DNA of 64,000 bases, from contig NZ_JACOGA010000016.1 in NCBI RefSeq assembly GCF_014284175.1, positions 1-64,000 on the forward strand. The letters run 5' to 3'. The notes beneath the pieces are model-generated. The model ran no database searches, was not told the origin of the DNA, and saw only the letters and a program-made list of their open reading frames with translations. Shown piece after piece: positions 1-8,344 of this stretch (its first letter is position 1; each line of letters starts with the position of its first letter). Both the position numbers and the translations under genes were made by a program. This DNA is from Affinundibacterium flavidum (GTDB lineage Bacteria; Pseudomonadota; Gammaproteobacteria; Burkholderiales; Burkholderiaceae_D).

Positions 1-127
1 TCGCACAGTCCATTCAAATCTATAACAACGAACGGCCACACTCTAGTCTCAAAAACAAAACGCCCAATGAGGTTCATCGAGCGTGTTTGCAACACTTTTA
101 GTTGTCAACTTATTTTAGGACTAGACA
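1..127 (+). mobile_element. Right end of an IS3-family insertion sequence (cut by window edge)
   Basis: The first 101 bases encode the last part of an IS3-type transposase and are followed by a short non-coding tail reading TTGTCAACTTATTTTAGG and ending in TAGACA at 127. IS3-family elements typically end in CA, so 127 is the likely right terminus. The left end, target duplication and rest of the element lie outside the window, so the boundary is an inference from one side only. Confidence 0.6.
3..101 (+). CDS. IS3-family transposase OrfB, C-terminal 32 residues (partial)
   Basis: Reading from base 3 gives 32 codons and a TAG stop. The translation contains IYNNERPHSSLKNKTPNEV, the characteristic C-terminal block of the rve/DDE integrase core in IS3-family OrfB proteins, which catalyse strand transfer of the element. 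The catalytic DDE residues and the start lie upstream of the window. Too little remains to assign a subgroup, though the YNNERPHSSL wording is usual for IS150/IS2-like members. Confidence 0.75.
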   Translation, partial: AQSIQIYNNERPHSSLKNKTPNEVHRACLQHF

Positions 128-207
128 GAATCAAATGTAATGCAAAATTAATTTCGTGTTTTTAGGTCGCATACATAGATTTGAGGCTATCTTACGATAA
201 TCCGAAG

Positions 208-1548
208 TTATTTCCTCGTTGGCATACTCAGCTCAACATAAGTGTCTCGTTTGATCGAAAAATACTTCGACGTTTCAGTATTAGAGGAGTCGACAATGTT
301 TGAAAGTAATAGCCATTCATCACTGCCAATTGGAACAAAATGAGAAACAATACCTGGAAAAATTAGTGTGCGGTGTCCGTTTGCTGTAGCACCTATCAAG
401 AGCTCAAATTTTTCGGAATTATGCTGCTCGGTCAATTTAGCTAATGGGGTCGAATAGAAAGAGGTTGTAATTCCTTTCCTCACAGTGATGGAAAACTTGA
501 CCATTTCGGAGTGTTTGTCATCTAAAGTTAATGCAGAAACTTGTACTGGCGAGTCAAAGGTTTGTTCAATAAAATCGCTGAAATCTACGAAAACACCATT
601 TTTTGAATTCAATTCAATTGAATCGTTATCAAAAATAGAAATTGGAACCCAAACAAATGCTACCGCCAAAGGCTTTTTGAAAGTCGACGATTCGTACTCG
701 TCAATAGCAAACAAAATGCCACGATCAGTCATGAGCGCATCGACAATATTTGCTTTATTTGCAACGCCATTTTTGCGTGAGATTATATCAAATATTTTCT
801 CACGTATTGCATTACCATTGATTACTGGATTTTTCAAAGAGGTAACGGCTAGACTTTCTGTATTGGATGTAGAAGTTATTTGTGTGGGAGGTTGACTTAA
901 ATTTGCAATGCATCGATACAATGTTTGTGTTGCTAGGTTTCTGACGTTAATAAATTCAGCAAAATCCTTAAATGAACTGATATTAACTTCCTTTTGCGCT
1001 GGAAATGTACAGTGATTGATAATGCCTCCGGCCTTCGTATTTCCTCGAGGAAGTGAAGCTGACGGCTGTAAATCTTGTTCCTTAAGCGAAATAGCGTTCA
1101 ATAGATTTTTGCTTTTTATTAAGTACAACTCAGGCTCAAATTTACCCTCAACCTTACTGCCATTGGATAGCACAAAATAGGAGCTAGGTATGCGATTTCC
1201 AACAGAAACTGCAGAATGAATTCCGGCAAACTCGTTAGACAATAACAACTCGCTGTCAAAAAATGGTGATTTACTATTGCTCTGAGATAAAAGTCTTACG
1301 CCTTCTGTAGATACTTCCTTCTTTTCATCTTTTAGATAAAGAACACCATTTAAATAAATTGGACGAAAACCAGCGTCGTCGCACTTCACTTTTAATGACC
1401 CACATCGAAAATTCAGTGGTGTATTTTCAAGCTTTAGGTAATCGCGTTTCCAACCGCTAGATTGAGCAAAGGAAGTTTCCGTCAAAATGCAAAAAGCCCC
1501 GATGACACAAGTCGAAAATGATAAATATCTCATTCTATTTTTGTTCAT
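208..1548 (-). CDS. Exported hypothetical protein, last gene of envelope operon
   Basis: A 446-residue protein with an N-terminal Sec signal peptide (hydrophobic stretch about residues 7-25, cleavage likely after SFA). I recognise no domain in the mature part. It is rich in Ser/Asn/Thr, has two early cysteines (about 49 and 55) and seems built from beta-rich stretches. Two starts are possible: the listed ATG, 14 bp inside the upstream gene, or an ATG at 1533 placed one base after that gene's TAG. The second is attractive for translational coupling. No good Shine-Dalgarno precedes either. It is the fourth gene of a tightly packed minus-strand unit (4558 to 208), so it probably acts in the periplasm with its neighbours. 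Function unknown. Confidence 0.75.
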   Translation of the reverse strand: MNKNRMRYLSFSTCVIGAFCILTETSFAQSSGWKRDYLKLENTPLNFRCGSLKVKCDDAGFRPIYLNGVLYLKDEKKEVSTEGVRLLSQSNSKSPFFDSELLLSNEFAGIHSAVSVGNRIPSSYFVLSNGSKVEGKFEPELYLIKSKNLLNAISLKEQDLQPSASLPRGNTKAGGIINHCTFPAQKEVNISSFKDFAEFINVRNLATQTLYRCIANLSQPPTQITSTSNTESLAVTSLKNPVINGNAIREKIFDIISRKNGVANKANIVDALMTDRGILFAIDEYESSTFKKPLAVAFVWVPISIFDNDSIELNSKNGVFVDFSDFIEQTFDSPVQVSALTLDDKHSEMVKFSITVRKGITTSFYSTPLAKLTEQHNSEKFELLIGATANGHRTLIFPGIVSHFVPIGSDEWLLLSNIVDSSNTETSKYFSIKRDTYVELSMPTRK

Positions 1549-2587
1549 TTAAGTAGTTTGCCATTAGATAGCCAATAACCCAACCACCATCACGATTGAA
1601 AATTATTTGGCGTGTATCTGCTTTTATTTCCTCCAAAACGGCAACAAGCAACGCAGATCCGGCTTGCAATTCACGTTTATGTGGAGGGAATACGTCGAGA
1701 ACTTCGCTTATTCCATCTTCTGCATACTGAGGTAGATCAGGTGCAGACCAATCGGCACTGGCAAAACGTTGAGCAGTTCTTCGCACATCTGATACATTAA
1801 GATAGGTATACGGTTTGTTAATTTCTAACGGTTTGGAAAACGACGAAACTGCCCAAGGGGTGCCTCCCTCCATGTAAATTCTTCTCCGAATATTTGCGTA
1901 TCCACCTACGCTTGCCAGTTCTTTGCGTATAACTGGACGAATCTCTTCGTCAATTATTTTTGCTAATGTGATTGAATAGTCACCACCGCGTTCAAGAGCC
2001 TTTTTTGCCAGGTTTGCAGTTCCATAGTCAACGGTGAATGATTCAAACCTACGTGCATTGTTCCTAGTATGAAAACCAAGTTTTGTATTTCCGCTGCCAA
2101 TATCTAGCAGCATGCTGCGAGATTCTAGTCTTGGGCGAATACTTGTGCGCATTGCATAATAGATCTCCTCTGGTCCAGAAATTAATTTAACATCAATACC
2201 AGAAAGTTCTCTAATTCTCCTCTCTAATACAGGCCGATTGTTATAGAGATCAAGTGATGTTGACGCGACAATTACTGAATAAACAGGATCATATTTTCGA
2301 AGCACATTTAGGTGTTCTGCAACTGCTTTTGCACCACGTTCAATTCCTTCAGTTGTCAGGAAGCCGTCTTTCGCACCATCAATTATTCCAGGATTAGAAT
2401 TCGCTTTGTATATGATCTTGTATTCTGCAACTGCCTCGGAATCCCCTGCCTTAGTATTAATATCAATCACACGAACTTTGACACCTTTTGAACCCAATTC
2501 AATTGCTGCAATAACTTCGGCATTCGCGGAACTACCAATTACACAGAAAGTTAAGGCAATCAAACTTATCACTAATTTATTCAGCAT
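1535..2587 (-). CDS. Exported Ppx/GppA-family (ASKHA fold) phosphatase-like protein
   Basis: 350 residues. A signal peptide (about 1-23, ending SANA) is followed by an exopolyphosphatase/guanosine pentaphosphate phosphohydrolase-like fold. The first phosphate-binding motif is AAIELGSKGVKVRVIDI, the second LLDIGSGNTKLGF (about 161-173), and a family-like segment ISGPEEIYYAMRTSIRP lies between them. Classical Ppx/GppA enzymes are cytosolic and cleave polyphosphate or pppGpp; a signal peptide is unusual and implies a periplasmic location. In the first motif the usual IDxGSNS is IELGSKG, so the aspartate expected to help bind metal is Glu. The C-terminal HD-like domain of long Ppx is absent. It may be a non-canonical hydrolase or a binding protein. 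It overlaps the next gene by 14 bp and follows the lipoprotein gene by 19 bp. Confidence 0.8.
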   Translation of the reverse strand: MLNKLVISLIALTFCVIGSSANAEVIAAIELGSKGVKVRVIDINTKAGDSEAVAEYKIIYKANSNPGIIDGAKDGFLTTEGIERGAKAVAEHLNVLRKYDPVYSVIVASTSLDLYNNRPVLERRIRELSGIDVKLISGPEEIYYAMRTSIRPRLESRSMLLDIGSGNTKLGFHTRNNARRFESFTVDYGTANLAKKALERGGDYSITLAKIIDEEIRPVIRKELASVGGYANIRRRIYMEGGTPWAVSSFSKPLEINKPYTYLNVSDVRRTAQRFASADWSAPDLPQYAEDGISEVLDVFPPHKRELQAGSALLVAVLEEIKADTRQIIFNRDGGWVIGYLMANYLNEQK

Positions 2588-2606
2588 ACCAACTCCATTA
2601 ATTAAA

Positions 2607-3596
2607 TTAAATATTACCCTTAGTGAACTTGTCGCACCCAGGAGTGCCTGGTTGGCAGTCTTTGATATTCGGATCCGGCATTGGTTTCAATCTTGAGCAG
2701 TTTGGGGGGGTACCTATTTGCCCCTGAGGGCACTTCTCTGGCGATGAGGCTGAGCAATTAGGTGGCGTACCCATTTGTCCAAGTGGGCATTTCTCCGCAT
2801 GTTGGACTGAACAGTTAGGGGGGGAGCCTATCTGTCCTATTGGGCACTTCTGAGCTATAGCCGGGGTTGTGCAGTTCGGTGGTGAACCTACTTGTCCTTT
2901 TGGACATTTTTCTTGGTGCGTTGAGACAGCTCCATTCAATAAAATATAAGCGACTTCCAAAGGCTTATCTTGCGTTGCTGGTAGCTTGCATAGTGCCTTC
3001 AGTAGATCTGCCGAAGTCTTTTGACTATTTGCTGAACCAACCACAATAGTGGTCTCTTTGAGATCGGTTTCAATGAGCTTTGAAAAACTTCTACTGAATT
3101 GAACTTCATCAGTTAAATATACCAGCACATTGGGTTTCTCAAGTGTAAGAAGTCCTTTTAATTCTGATAAATTGACTAAAGTTGCTGTAGCAGGAGCAAG
3201 TGCTTCGACAGGCGGCTTCCAATTTTGTATTGTTTTGGCAACTTTTTCTTCCAGCGCTTTACCAGATAATTTTACCGAAAGAAAACCATCGATCCCAGTC
3301 GATTGAGTTAGCTTTTCTAAAGAACCTATTGGAACCGTTTTAGACTGATTCTGGTCGAATCTTCGCAAGTAAATTTGCGGCTCAAAAGTCACGTTATCGC
3401 AATCTGGCCCACCTGTCAGCGGTAAAATGAAAGGTTTCAATTTTTCGTCGAAGGTTAACTGTGATGGCTCTGTCGACTGATAAAGTGGTGCATTTGAATA
3501 AAAAGTGATCTTTATAATTTGCTCTGGTGGGCGACTGCATCCACCGAAAATAAGAACAATAAATAGTAGGTATATTCTTTTGCCGAAGGGTTTCAT
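2607..3596 (-). CDS. Lipoprotein with four EKCPxGQxGxPPNC tail repeats
   Basis: 329 residues. The N-terminus carries a lipobox (LLFIVLIFGGC), so the protein is predicted to be lipidated at Cys20 and membrane-anchored. Residues about 150-225 form an alpha/beta stretch (VLVYLTDEVQFS, TTIVVGSAN) reminiscent of a von Willebrand A-like fold, but I cannot assign it. From about residue 232 there are four tandem units of about 18 residues with consensus KCPxGQxGxPPNC, spaced by short linkers, then a Pro/Asp-rich end with two more cysteines. Each unit has two cysteines, suggesting disulfide loops in the periplasm or at the surface. It starts 8 bp after the membrane-protein gene and ends 19 bp before the Ppx/GppA-like gene. 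Function unknown. Confidence 0.75.
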   Translation of the reverse strand: MKPFGKRIYLLFIVLIFGGCSRPPEQIIKITFYSNAPLYQSTEPSQLTFDEKLKPFILPLTGGPDCDNVTFEPQIYLRRFDQNQSKTVPIGSLEKLTQSTGIDGFLSVKLSGKALEEKVAKTIQNWKPPVEALAPATATLVNLSELKGLLTLEKPNVLVYLTDEVQFSRSFSKLIETDLKETTIVVGSANSQKTSADLLKALCKLPATQDKPLEVAYILLNGAVSTHQEKCPKGQVGSPPNCTTPAIAQKCPIGQIGSPPNCSVQHAEKCPLGQMGTPPNCSASSPEKCPQGQIGTPPNCSRLKPMPDPNIKDCQPGTPGCDKFTKGNI

Positions 3597-3604
3597 ACTG
3601 GCTC

Positions 3605-4558
3605 TCAGATTATGCGATGGGATTGAATGAACAGAGCTGCTTTTGCCACTTCAGTTTGCGCAGCAGAAGCATATTCAGATTGAGAAAAGATATTCATTAA
3701 TCCCACAATATCTTGATCATAAATGGCACCAAGTGGCTTAAGGTATAAAGCCCAGCTTCCATTTTCTTCTCTATTAAAAATAATTTTGTGCGCTCTGTGT
3801 TGCGCGAACGTTTCTTCTGATTTCGGTGCTGGCACCTTCTTTAATGCAATTCTCAACGCTGCGTCGCCACTAATTTTCTGTGGGAATGATCTTGCGCTTG
3901 CAAGATAACGAGTATCTTTTGAATTAGATTTATAACGAGAAAGATCCTTACTAAACCCCCAAATTCCAAACCAACCTGAAGCCCATAAATGTGCCAACAC
4001 GTAGCCAGTAATATATAGGTGAACAATGCATGTCGCGACATAGACAATCGTCATTGCGAATAATGATGAGTCGATCTTTTGCCCGCCTATTCGATAGTAG
4101 GCAAAAACTTTCAATACTGTGATTAAGACAAGGACAATTGTTGGAATTATACCAATTGCATTTCTCCGACTTATTCTTTCAGCATAACCACCAGAAACAG
4201 CAGTCGGTGCTCGATCATCGCTCACTTCAATATCTGCAACATACTCTTTAACCTCTAATATACGTGGACATGTTTGACGATGATGCCAAAACGCAAAAAC
4301 TAAATCCAACATCAATGCACCAAACGCTAATCCAACGGCGACCGATGTCGGCATATAGCGTGTAATTAAGAACATACCAACAAATTCCGCTATTAGGACT
4401 GCTGAAAACAACGCATAGTCACGTCCAACATGATCTTCACCAAGCAGGCCAAGTCTACCTATGGGGTGTGGTAAAGGCGACCTTCTACACCATGTCTGTG
4501 CCTTTAGCACTTCTTGTCTTGGCATAAACTCAGGGTACTCAATCGAAATCAATGGCAT
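3605..4558 (-). CDS. Four-helix membrane protein, first gene of envelope operon
   Basis: 317 residues. Hydrophobic stretches at about 50-67, 73-90, 134-152 and 166-192 suggest four transmembrane helices. The N-terminal about 45 residues and the C-terminal about 120 are soluble. The first loop contains WHHRQTC. The C-terminal part is basic and looks globular (residues 215-317). No family is recognised. It leads the four-gene unit: three downstream genes follow with gaps of 8 bp, 19 bp and an overlap, so it may provide an inner-membrane anchor for the exported partners. The 5' region has no strong ribosome-binding site. Confidence 0.7.
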   Translation of the reverse strand: MPLISIEYPEFMPRQEVLKAQTWCRRSPLPHPIGRLGLLGEDHVGRDYALFSAVLIAEFVGMFLITRYMPTSVAVGLAFGALMLDLVFAFWHHRQTCPRILEVKEYVADIEVSDDRAPTAVSGGYAERISRRNAIGIIPTIVLVLITVLKVFAYYRIGGQKIDSSLFAMTIVYVATCIVHLYITGYVLAHLWASGWFGIWGFSKDLSRYKSNSKDTRYLASARSFPQKISGDAALRIALKKVPAPKSEETFAQHRAHKIIFNREENGSWALYLKPLGAIYDQDIVGLMNIFSQSEYASAAQTEVAKAALFIQSHRII

Positions 4559-5430
4559 AGTTATGGTCTTTCTATCTAGACGATCAAAAAAAGTAAAATT
4601 CAGTTAACCCTTGACATCGTCAGGTCAATTGAACACATTTGTCGGTAGTGCATCACAAAAGATATTAACTTAAACCACCGAATGAAAATATTCTAACCGA
4701 GTCGCATGATCATAAGTGCAATTTTCGACATAAATTGACCCGATCACGCAACACATTTCCACGCAAGGCAGCAGTTCATGCACAAACGTGCCTGCGATCG
4801 TTTTAAATGCGAATGCTATGAGATGAAGTCACGTTTTGAAATGATACATTTTGAAATGGCTGGAACGGGATTATCCTCGGAGCTAACATTTGGCTTTTAA
4901 TATATCCCGTGCATTGCTTTAGCTTCTACGACTCAGCTTGTACCAAACTCAATCACTGTGACAGATCATCAATGGAAACGCGGAGTCAAGTGGAAACGCG
5001 GGGTCACCCATTAGCCCCCAGTAGTCAAGTAGTCGAACCAAATACTCGCAAATTACCGCGATAGAAATTTCCTGCAACGCCACCACACATCTATCTCAAA
5101 ATGCCATCGTGCCCTGTTGCTTCGTCGTGTGGTTGCGTGAATCGCACCAGTCACCCATGTGGTTCTAGCGAAAATGGTGTTGCTGTTTTCGCCCAAGTAG
5201 CACTGCTACTCCAGAAGCATCTCAGTACCGCTTTGCGTCCAAGTGATGGGCAGATCTGTGGCTACCTTTCGGTTCCAACCCCTTGTGGCTCACATTGCAG
5301 ACGATTCATAAGCCTTCGACCGTGCGCACAACTCAAAAGTCTGTCACGCATGGTGAGAGCAAGTGTTAGGACGGAAGCGGTATTATCAATTAATAGAAAA
5401 AGTTATGCCCTTAAAATTTTTGGGCGCTAT
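4559..5430. other. Gene-free gap with degenerate repeat elements
   Basis: 872 bp between divergent-looking units with no convincing gene. Bases 4835-4885 resemble 9165-9220 and 13215-13265 (shared block near GAACGGxATCGG and ATCCTCGAAG). Bases 4971-5075 resemble 13298-13390, including the shared string ACCCATTAGCCCC and a following AGTCAAGTAGT. Both gaps therefore carry the same composite repeat. An open frame at 5101-5448 is discussed among rejected items. The promoter of the minus-strand envelope operon should lie in 4559-4700 but no clear -35/-10 pair stands out. Confidence 0.6.
4971..5006 (+). repeat. Two tandem copies of an 18-bp word ending in GGGGTCA
   Basis: AATGGAAACGCGGAGTCA is followed directly by AGTGGAAACGCGGGGTCA, then CCCATTAGCCCC. 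The word differs from the tandem words at other GGGGTCA sites in the window but has the same end and placement. Confidence 0.8.
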
Positions 5431-6201
5431 TTATTCGCTACTCTTTGATTTTTCACGATTAAGTACGTAGAAACGTCCAGCTTGGGTTAGTTCGTAAATT
5501 GTAAAATCCAAAGAATCTTCATGCGGTACTTCGGCAACGTATTTCTGATCTACCAGTTTCTTGATGAAATAGTCAAAGGATAAAGTTGGAATTTTCGATA
5601 TTTGTTTAAGTTGCTGGCCATCTAATTTTTGGTGAGCGCCCAGTACTGTCAAGATTGTTGATTCGTCTTCGCTGAGCAGCAGTTCTTTTTGTTTTTTGTC
5701 TAAGCCTGATTCGAACTTCGCGAGTTTCTCAGCTTGAGTTTTGACAACTAATTCAAGCTCAATTTGTTGCCTTCTAAGGTCTGCAATTTCGGTATCTTTG
5801 TTCAGTCTGAGTGCGATCATTTCGCCTTGTATTATCATTGATTCTTCGAGGGTCAAAAGTGCACCTTTGGTCGCTTCTTTTAATTTATTTTGATGTCCTA
5901 TTTGGAGCGTTGTCTGATCTTTATGAATCCAATTTGAAAGTTTTTGGTAGCCATATAGATAAAAGATTGCGAGTGCAAACGGAGCGAATAAATTCATAAA
6001 TGTCGCAGTTGCATTTGGAAAAACGTGCTTATCAATTAGACCGAAAGTGGTTGAAATGGAATTGCTTGAAAATACGATCATGATCAACTTGTAATTCCAT
6101 AGGCTCCATGAAATCACGTAGCTTGAAGTCAATGGACTTGCAAATCTGGAAGCAACCGCTTCTTTCAATGGAGCAAATAGGTATTCTAGAGTTTCCTTCA
6201 T
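5431..6201 (-). CDS. Membrane protein with coiled coil and winged-helix-like C-terminus
   Basis: 256 residues, not assigned to a named family. Two hydrophobic segments occur near the N-terminus (about 25-45 and 66-87), the first within SPLTSSYVISWSLWNYKL. They are followed by a charged helical region (about 95-180) with heptad-like Glu/Leu/Lys spacing that should form a coiled coil. The last about 75 residues (SEDESTILTVLGAHQ to the end) resemble a winged-helix domain that reads as a sensor or effector module. It ends 3' of nothing co-oriented and starts 140 bp from the DUF4411 toxin stop, so it could be a separate unit. A membrane-tethered regulator or a defence component are both possible; neither is shown. 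Confidence 0.65.
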   Translation of the reverse strand: MKETLEYLFAPLKEAVASRFASPLTSSYVISWSLWNYKLIMIVFSSNSISTTFGLIDKHVFPNATATFMNLFAPFALAIFYLYGYQKLSNWIHKDQTTLQIGHQNKLKEATKGALLTLEESMIIQGEMIALRLNKDTEIADLRRQQIELELVVKTQAEKLAKFESGLDKKQKELLLSEDESTILTVLGAHQKLDGQQLKQISKIPTLSFDYFIKKLVDQKYVAEVPHEDSLDFTIYELTQAGRFYVLNREKSKSSE

Positions 6202-6281
6202 CTTGCCCCATCTAAGAATTAACTAAAAAGAACAGAGCGCCCATAAAGCTGTATCGACAGCGGTACGGGTTTCTCATAACT

Positions 6282-6321
6282 AAAGGGGGCAGCATCGATT
6301 AAAAGAATTCGACACTGACGG
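6282..6321 (+). repeat. Family B palindromic element, degenerate
   Basis: Starts AAAGGGGGCAGCATCGA and ends TTCGACACTGACGG, an imperfect version of the cleaner hairpins at 15808-15851 and 16846-16889. It lies just 3' of the DUF4411 stop, in the same place as the copy at 21301, so it was probably duplicated together with the toxin-antitoxin module or inserted before the duplication. Confidence 0.65.
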
Positions 6322-6340
6322 TTTTTGTGTGGTCTTAAGA

Positions 6341-6832
6341 CTAAACAGACAACACAAACCGCGCTTTTAATTCCCGCAAAAACTGAAACGTATTCACGCA
6401 AGGCACGTCGAACTGAAGACAGATATTTGGTACTTTGACTTTCTTCGTATTAGCAGCAGCCAAAGCTTCATGCGTCACGATAGTTGCGCCTATCGTTTTT
6501 GCTTTTGCAATTATCCAAGGATCAGCTTTCGCTAGAAAATCATCTCGATTCCCAGGGTTGTAATCGCCAGTTACTACGGTTTGTGCGATTTGTGCAAACA
6601 CAGATTGTGTAGCCACATCGTCATTCGCTAAGAAATGTGCAGGGCGTTCTTTCACCCAACTGGCTAATTCGTCGTTACCATCTTTGAGTTCTTTGGCGAT
6701 CATGTGGATACTAGCGACCACACCAAATTGAAATTGTTGATCTAACCAATCCCAGTATGCGGGACAAATATCCATGCCGTAGTATTGGTTCTTTGCTTGG
6801 ATGTAGGTGTTTGCGTCTAATAAGTATTTCAA
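6341..6832 (-). CDS. DUF4411 (PIN-like) toxin of an XRE-ImmA/DUF4411 pair, copy 1
   Basis: 163 residues. The N-terminal LLDANTYIQA carries the first PIN-domain aspartate, and AKADPWIIAKAK (about 102-113) supplies a later acidic site, followed by a conserved VTHEA strand. PIN-fold toxins are metal-dependent RNases. The family DUF4411 is known to sit beside XRE/COG2856 genes as a predicted toxin-antitoxin system. The start codon is TTG within TTGA, overlapping the antitoxin stop by 4 bases. A second copy at 21362-21853 is about 93 percent identical by eye over its whole length. Confidence 0.85.
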   Translation of the reverse strand: MKYLLDANTYIQAKNQYYGMDICPAYWDWLDQQFQFGVVASIHMIAKELKDGNDELASWVKERPAHFLANDDVATQSVFAQIAQTVVTGDYNPGNRDDFLAKADPWIIAKAKTIGATIVTHEALAAANTKKVKVPNICLQFDVPCVNTFQFLRELKARFVLSV

Positions 6833-7965
6833 AGACCTAGCTCCTTAGCGAAGTGTGCAATCTTGTTTGGTTTGATGCCGCCCAATAATGCACTTGCCTC
6901 ACGTAATAAAAGCTGTCCGCTAAGCGCTTCGGTCACCACCGCCTTGGAGAAAGCCGTGCTGATCTGTGCCTTTTTCAGCGTGTAATACGAAGGGCCGCTA
7001 GCTTCTTTATTTTTATGCGCTTTGACTTTTGCGCTGATAAAAATTCCGTATTCTTCTTGCGTGACGAAGCCTAAGGTTAACGCACGTCTTGCGAGTACCC
7101 AAGTGCTTACATGGAAGCGTGCTTCAAGTGCTGGTAGATTGGCCTGCCAATTTTCCAGTTGATCATTCCATAAACTGCTGAACTCTTTTTCTGGCACAAG
7201 CAGTTCTGCGGCAACGGCATTGCATAAAATTTCGTCTTGTCGTTGAGTTTGTGTACTGCCATCAGACAAGCCGGACTGTCCAATCCAGATATGACAGAGT
7301 TCATGAATCAAGGTGAATAAACGCGCGCCCATAGCATCGGCATGATTAACAAAAATCATCGGGGCTAAATCATCCACGATGGCAAAGCCACGGAATTCTT
7401 CGACCTTGAGTGGGCGAGTGAAATGACCAAGGTAGGCTTGACGCATGACTAAAATCCCTAAAGATTCTATGCGTTTTACAAGATCGCGATAATACTCTTC
7501 CCAATTGCCACGTTGAGGATGCTCAGCTATGTTCAAGTGTTTCCGCATATCTTGAACGATGGCAGTAACGCCATCATTTATACTAAAGCGACCGACGATA
7601 GAATTGGATTCAGACAAATGCTGTTTTAAATATTCTTTGTACCATTCCTGACGCTGTAGCATGAGCTTAAGCAAATCCAATAGCTCGGCACTAGGGCGCT
7701 GTACACCCTGACCATCTATCGTGCGTAAATCAGGAATAGGCAGCGAATCTTCTGGTGGTGCGGAGAGAAATAAATAGCCAAACGGGATATAGGCTTTTTC
7801 GGCATAGTTCATGGCTTGACTAAATGTTAGAGCAGCCTCGCCTGTTTCCCAAGCCAATATTTTTTCTTCGTCTACATGACATTTTTGAGCAAAATCAGAC
7901 AAAGCAATGCCAGAACGCGTACGCGCCCAGCTAAGCATTTGTGCATTGATATTTGCTGTGGACAT
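6829..7965 (-). CDS. XRE-ImmA/IrrE (COG2856) antitoxin/regulator, copy 1
   Basis: 378 residues. An N-terminal helix-turn-helix (about 10-60: ALSDFAQKCHVDEEKILAWE) should bind DNA. A central ImmA/IrrE-type metallopeptidase domain has the zinc motif HELCH in LFTLIHELCHIWIGQSG. The C-terminal about 120 residues (from FHVSTWVLARRAL) are the part that survives in the truncated copy at 21850. Together with DUF4411 it forms a two-gene unit joined by a 4-base overlap. Such regulators usually repress their own promoter, which would lie in 7966-8344. The peptidase motif is intact, so proteolysis of a repressor or partner is possible but unproven. Confidence 0.85.
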   Translation of the reverse strand: MSTANINAQMLSWARTRSGIALSDFAQKCHVDEEKILAWETGEAALTFSQAMNYAEKAYIPFGYLFLSAPPEDSLPIPDLRTIDGQGVQRPSAELLDLLKLMLQRQEWYKEYLKQHLSESNSIVGRFSINDGVTAIVQDMRKHLNIAEHPQRGNWEEYYRDLVKRIESLGILVMRQAYLGHFTRPLKVEEFRGFAIVDDLAPMIFVNHADAMGARLFTLIHELCHIWIGQSGLSDGSTQTQRQDEILCNAVAAELLVPEKEFSSLWNDQLENWQANLPALEARFHVSTWVLARRALTLGFVTQEEYGIFISAKVKAHKNKEASGPSYYTLKKAQISTAFSKAVVTEALSGQLLLREASALLGGIKPNKIAHFAKELGL

Positions 7966-8344
7966 AAATTTCTTGGGTGTGTTGAAGTGATGATTGTAAA
8001 TCGAAACAGGACTGCTTATTTTTTAGCTTTTCGAATTTTATAGGTAACGGCTATTAATTAAACTATAGAAAATAAAGAAACTACATAAAGTGTAAGTTTG
8101 AAACAAAAATTTATCTTGTGTGACTGCGTTGTCGCCTTGGATTATGGTTTTTTAATGCCTAAAGTAGCTCAAGGAAACCGAAGAATATGAATTCAGCGCG
8201 GGCTTGTTATCTACCTGTAATTTCAAAGTAAGTAGCTGGAAAGATTGCTCTGATTGAGCTACAAAGTCCATCATTCAACTAGGGTTAGGTTTGCTACCCA
8301 TAGCTGAATGATGTTTTGTCAAACTTTATATCTCTTTTTTGGGC
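7966..8344. other. Intergenic region upstream of toxin-antitoxin unit 1
   Basis: About 380 bp, A+T-rich near 8020-8110, which suits the promoter of the XRE-ImmA gene. At 8180-8198 it holds 19 bases (GAAGAATATGAATTCAGCG) identical to 41462-41480 inside the DUF4253 gene, the smallest of that gene's scattered fragments. No gene recognised. Confidence 0.55.

Noticed and set aside
5101..5448. 115-codon plus-strand ORF in the gap after the envelope operon
   Set aside because: No ribosome-binding site, Cys/Ser/Arg-rich composition typical of antisense-like frames, and it overlaps the end of the membrane coiled-coil gene. No family recognised.
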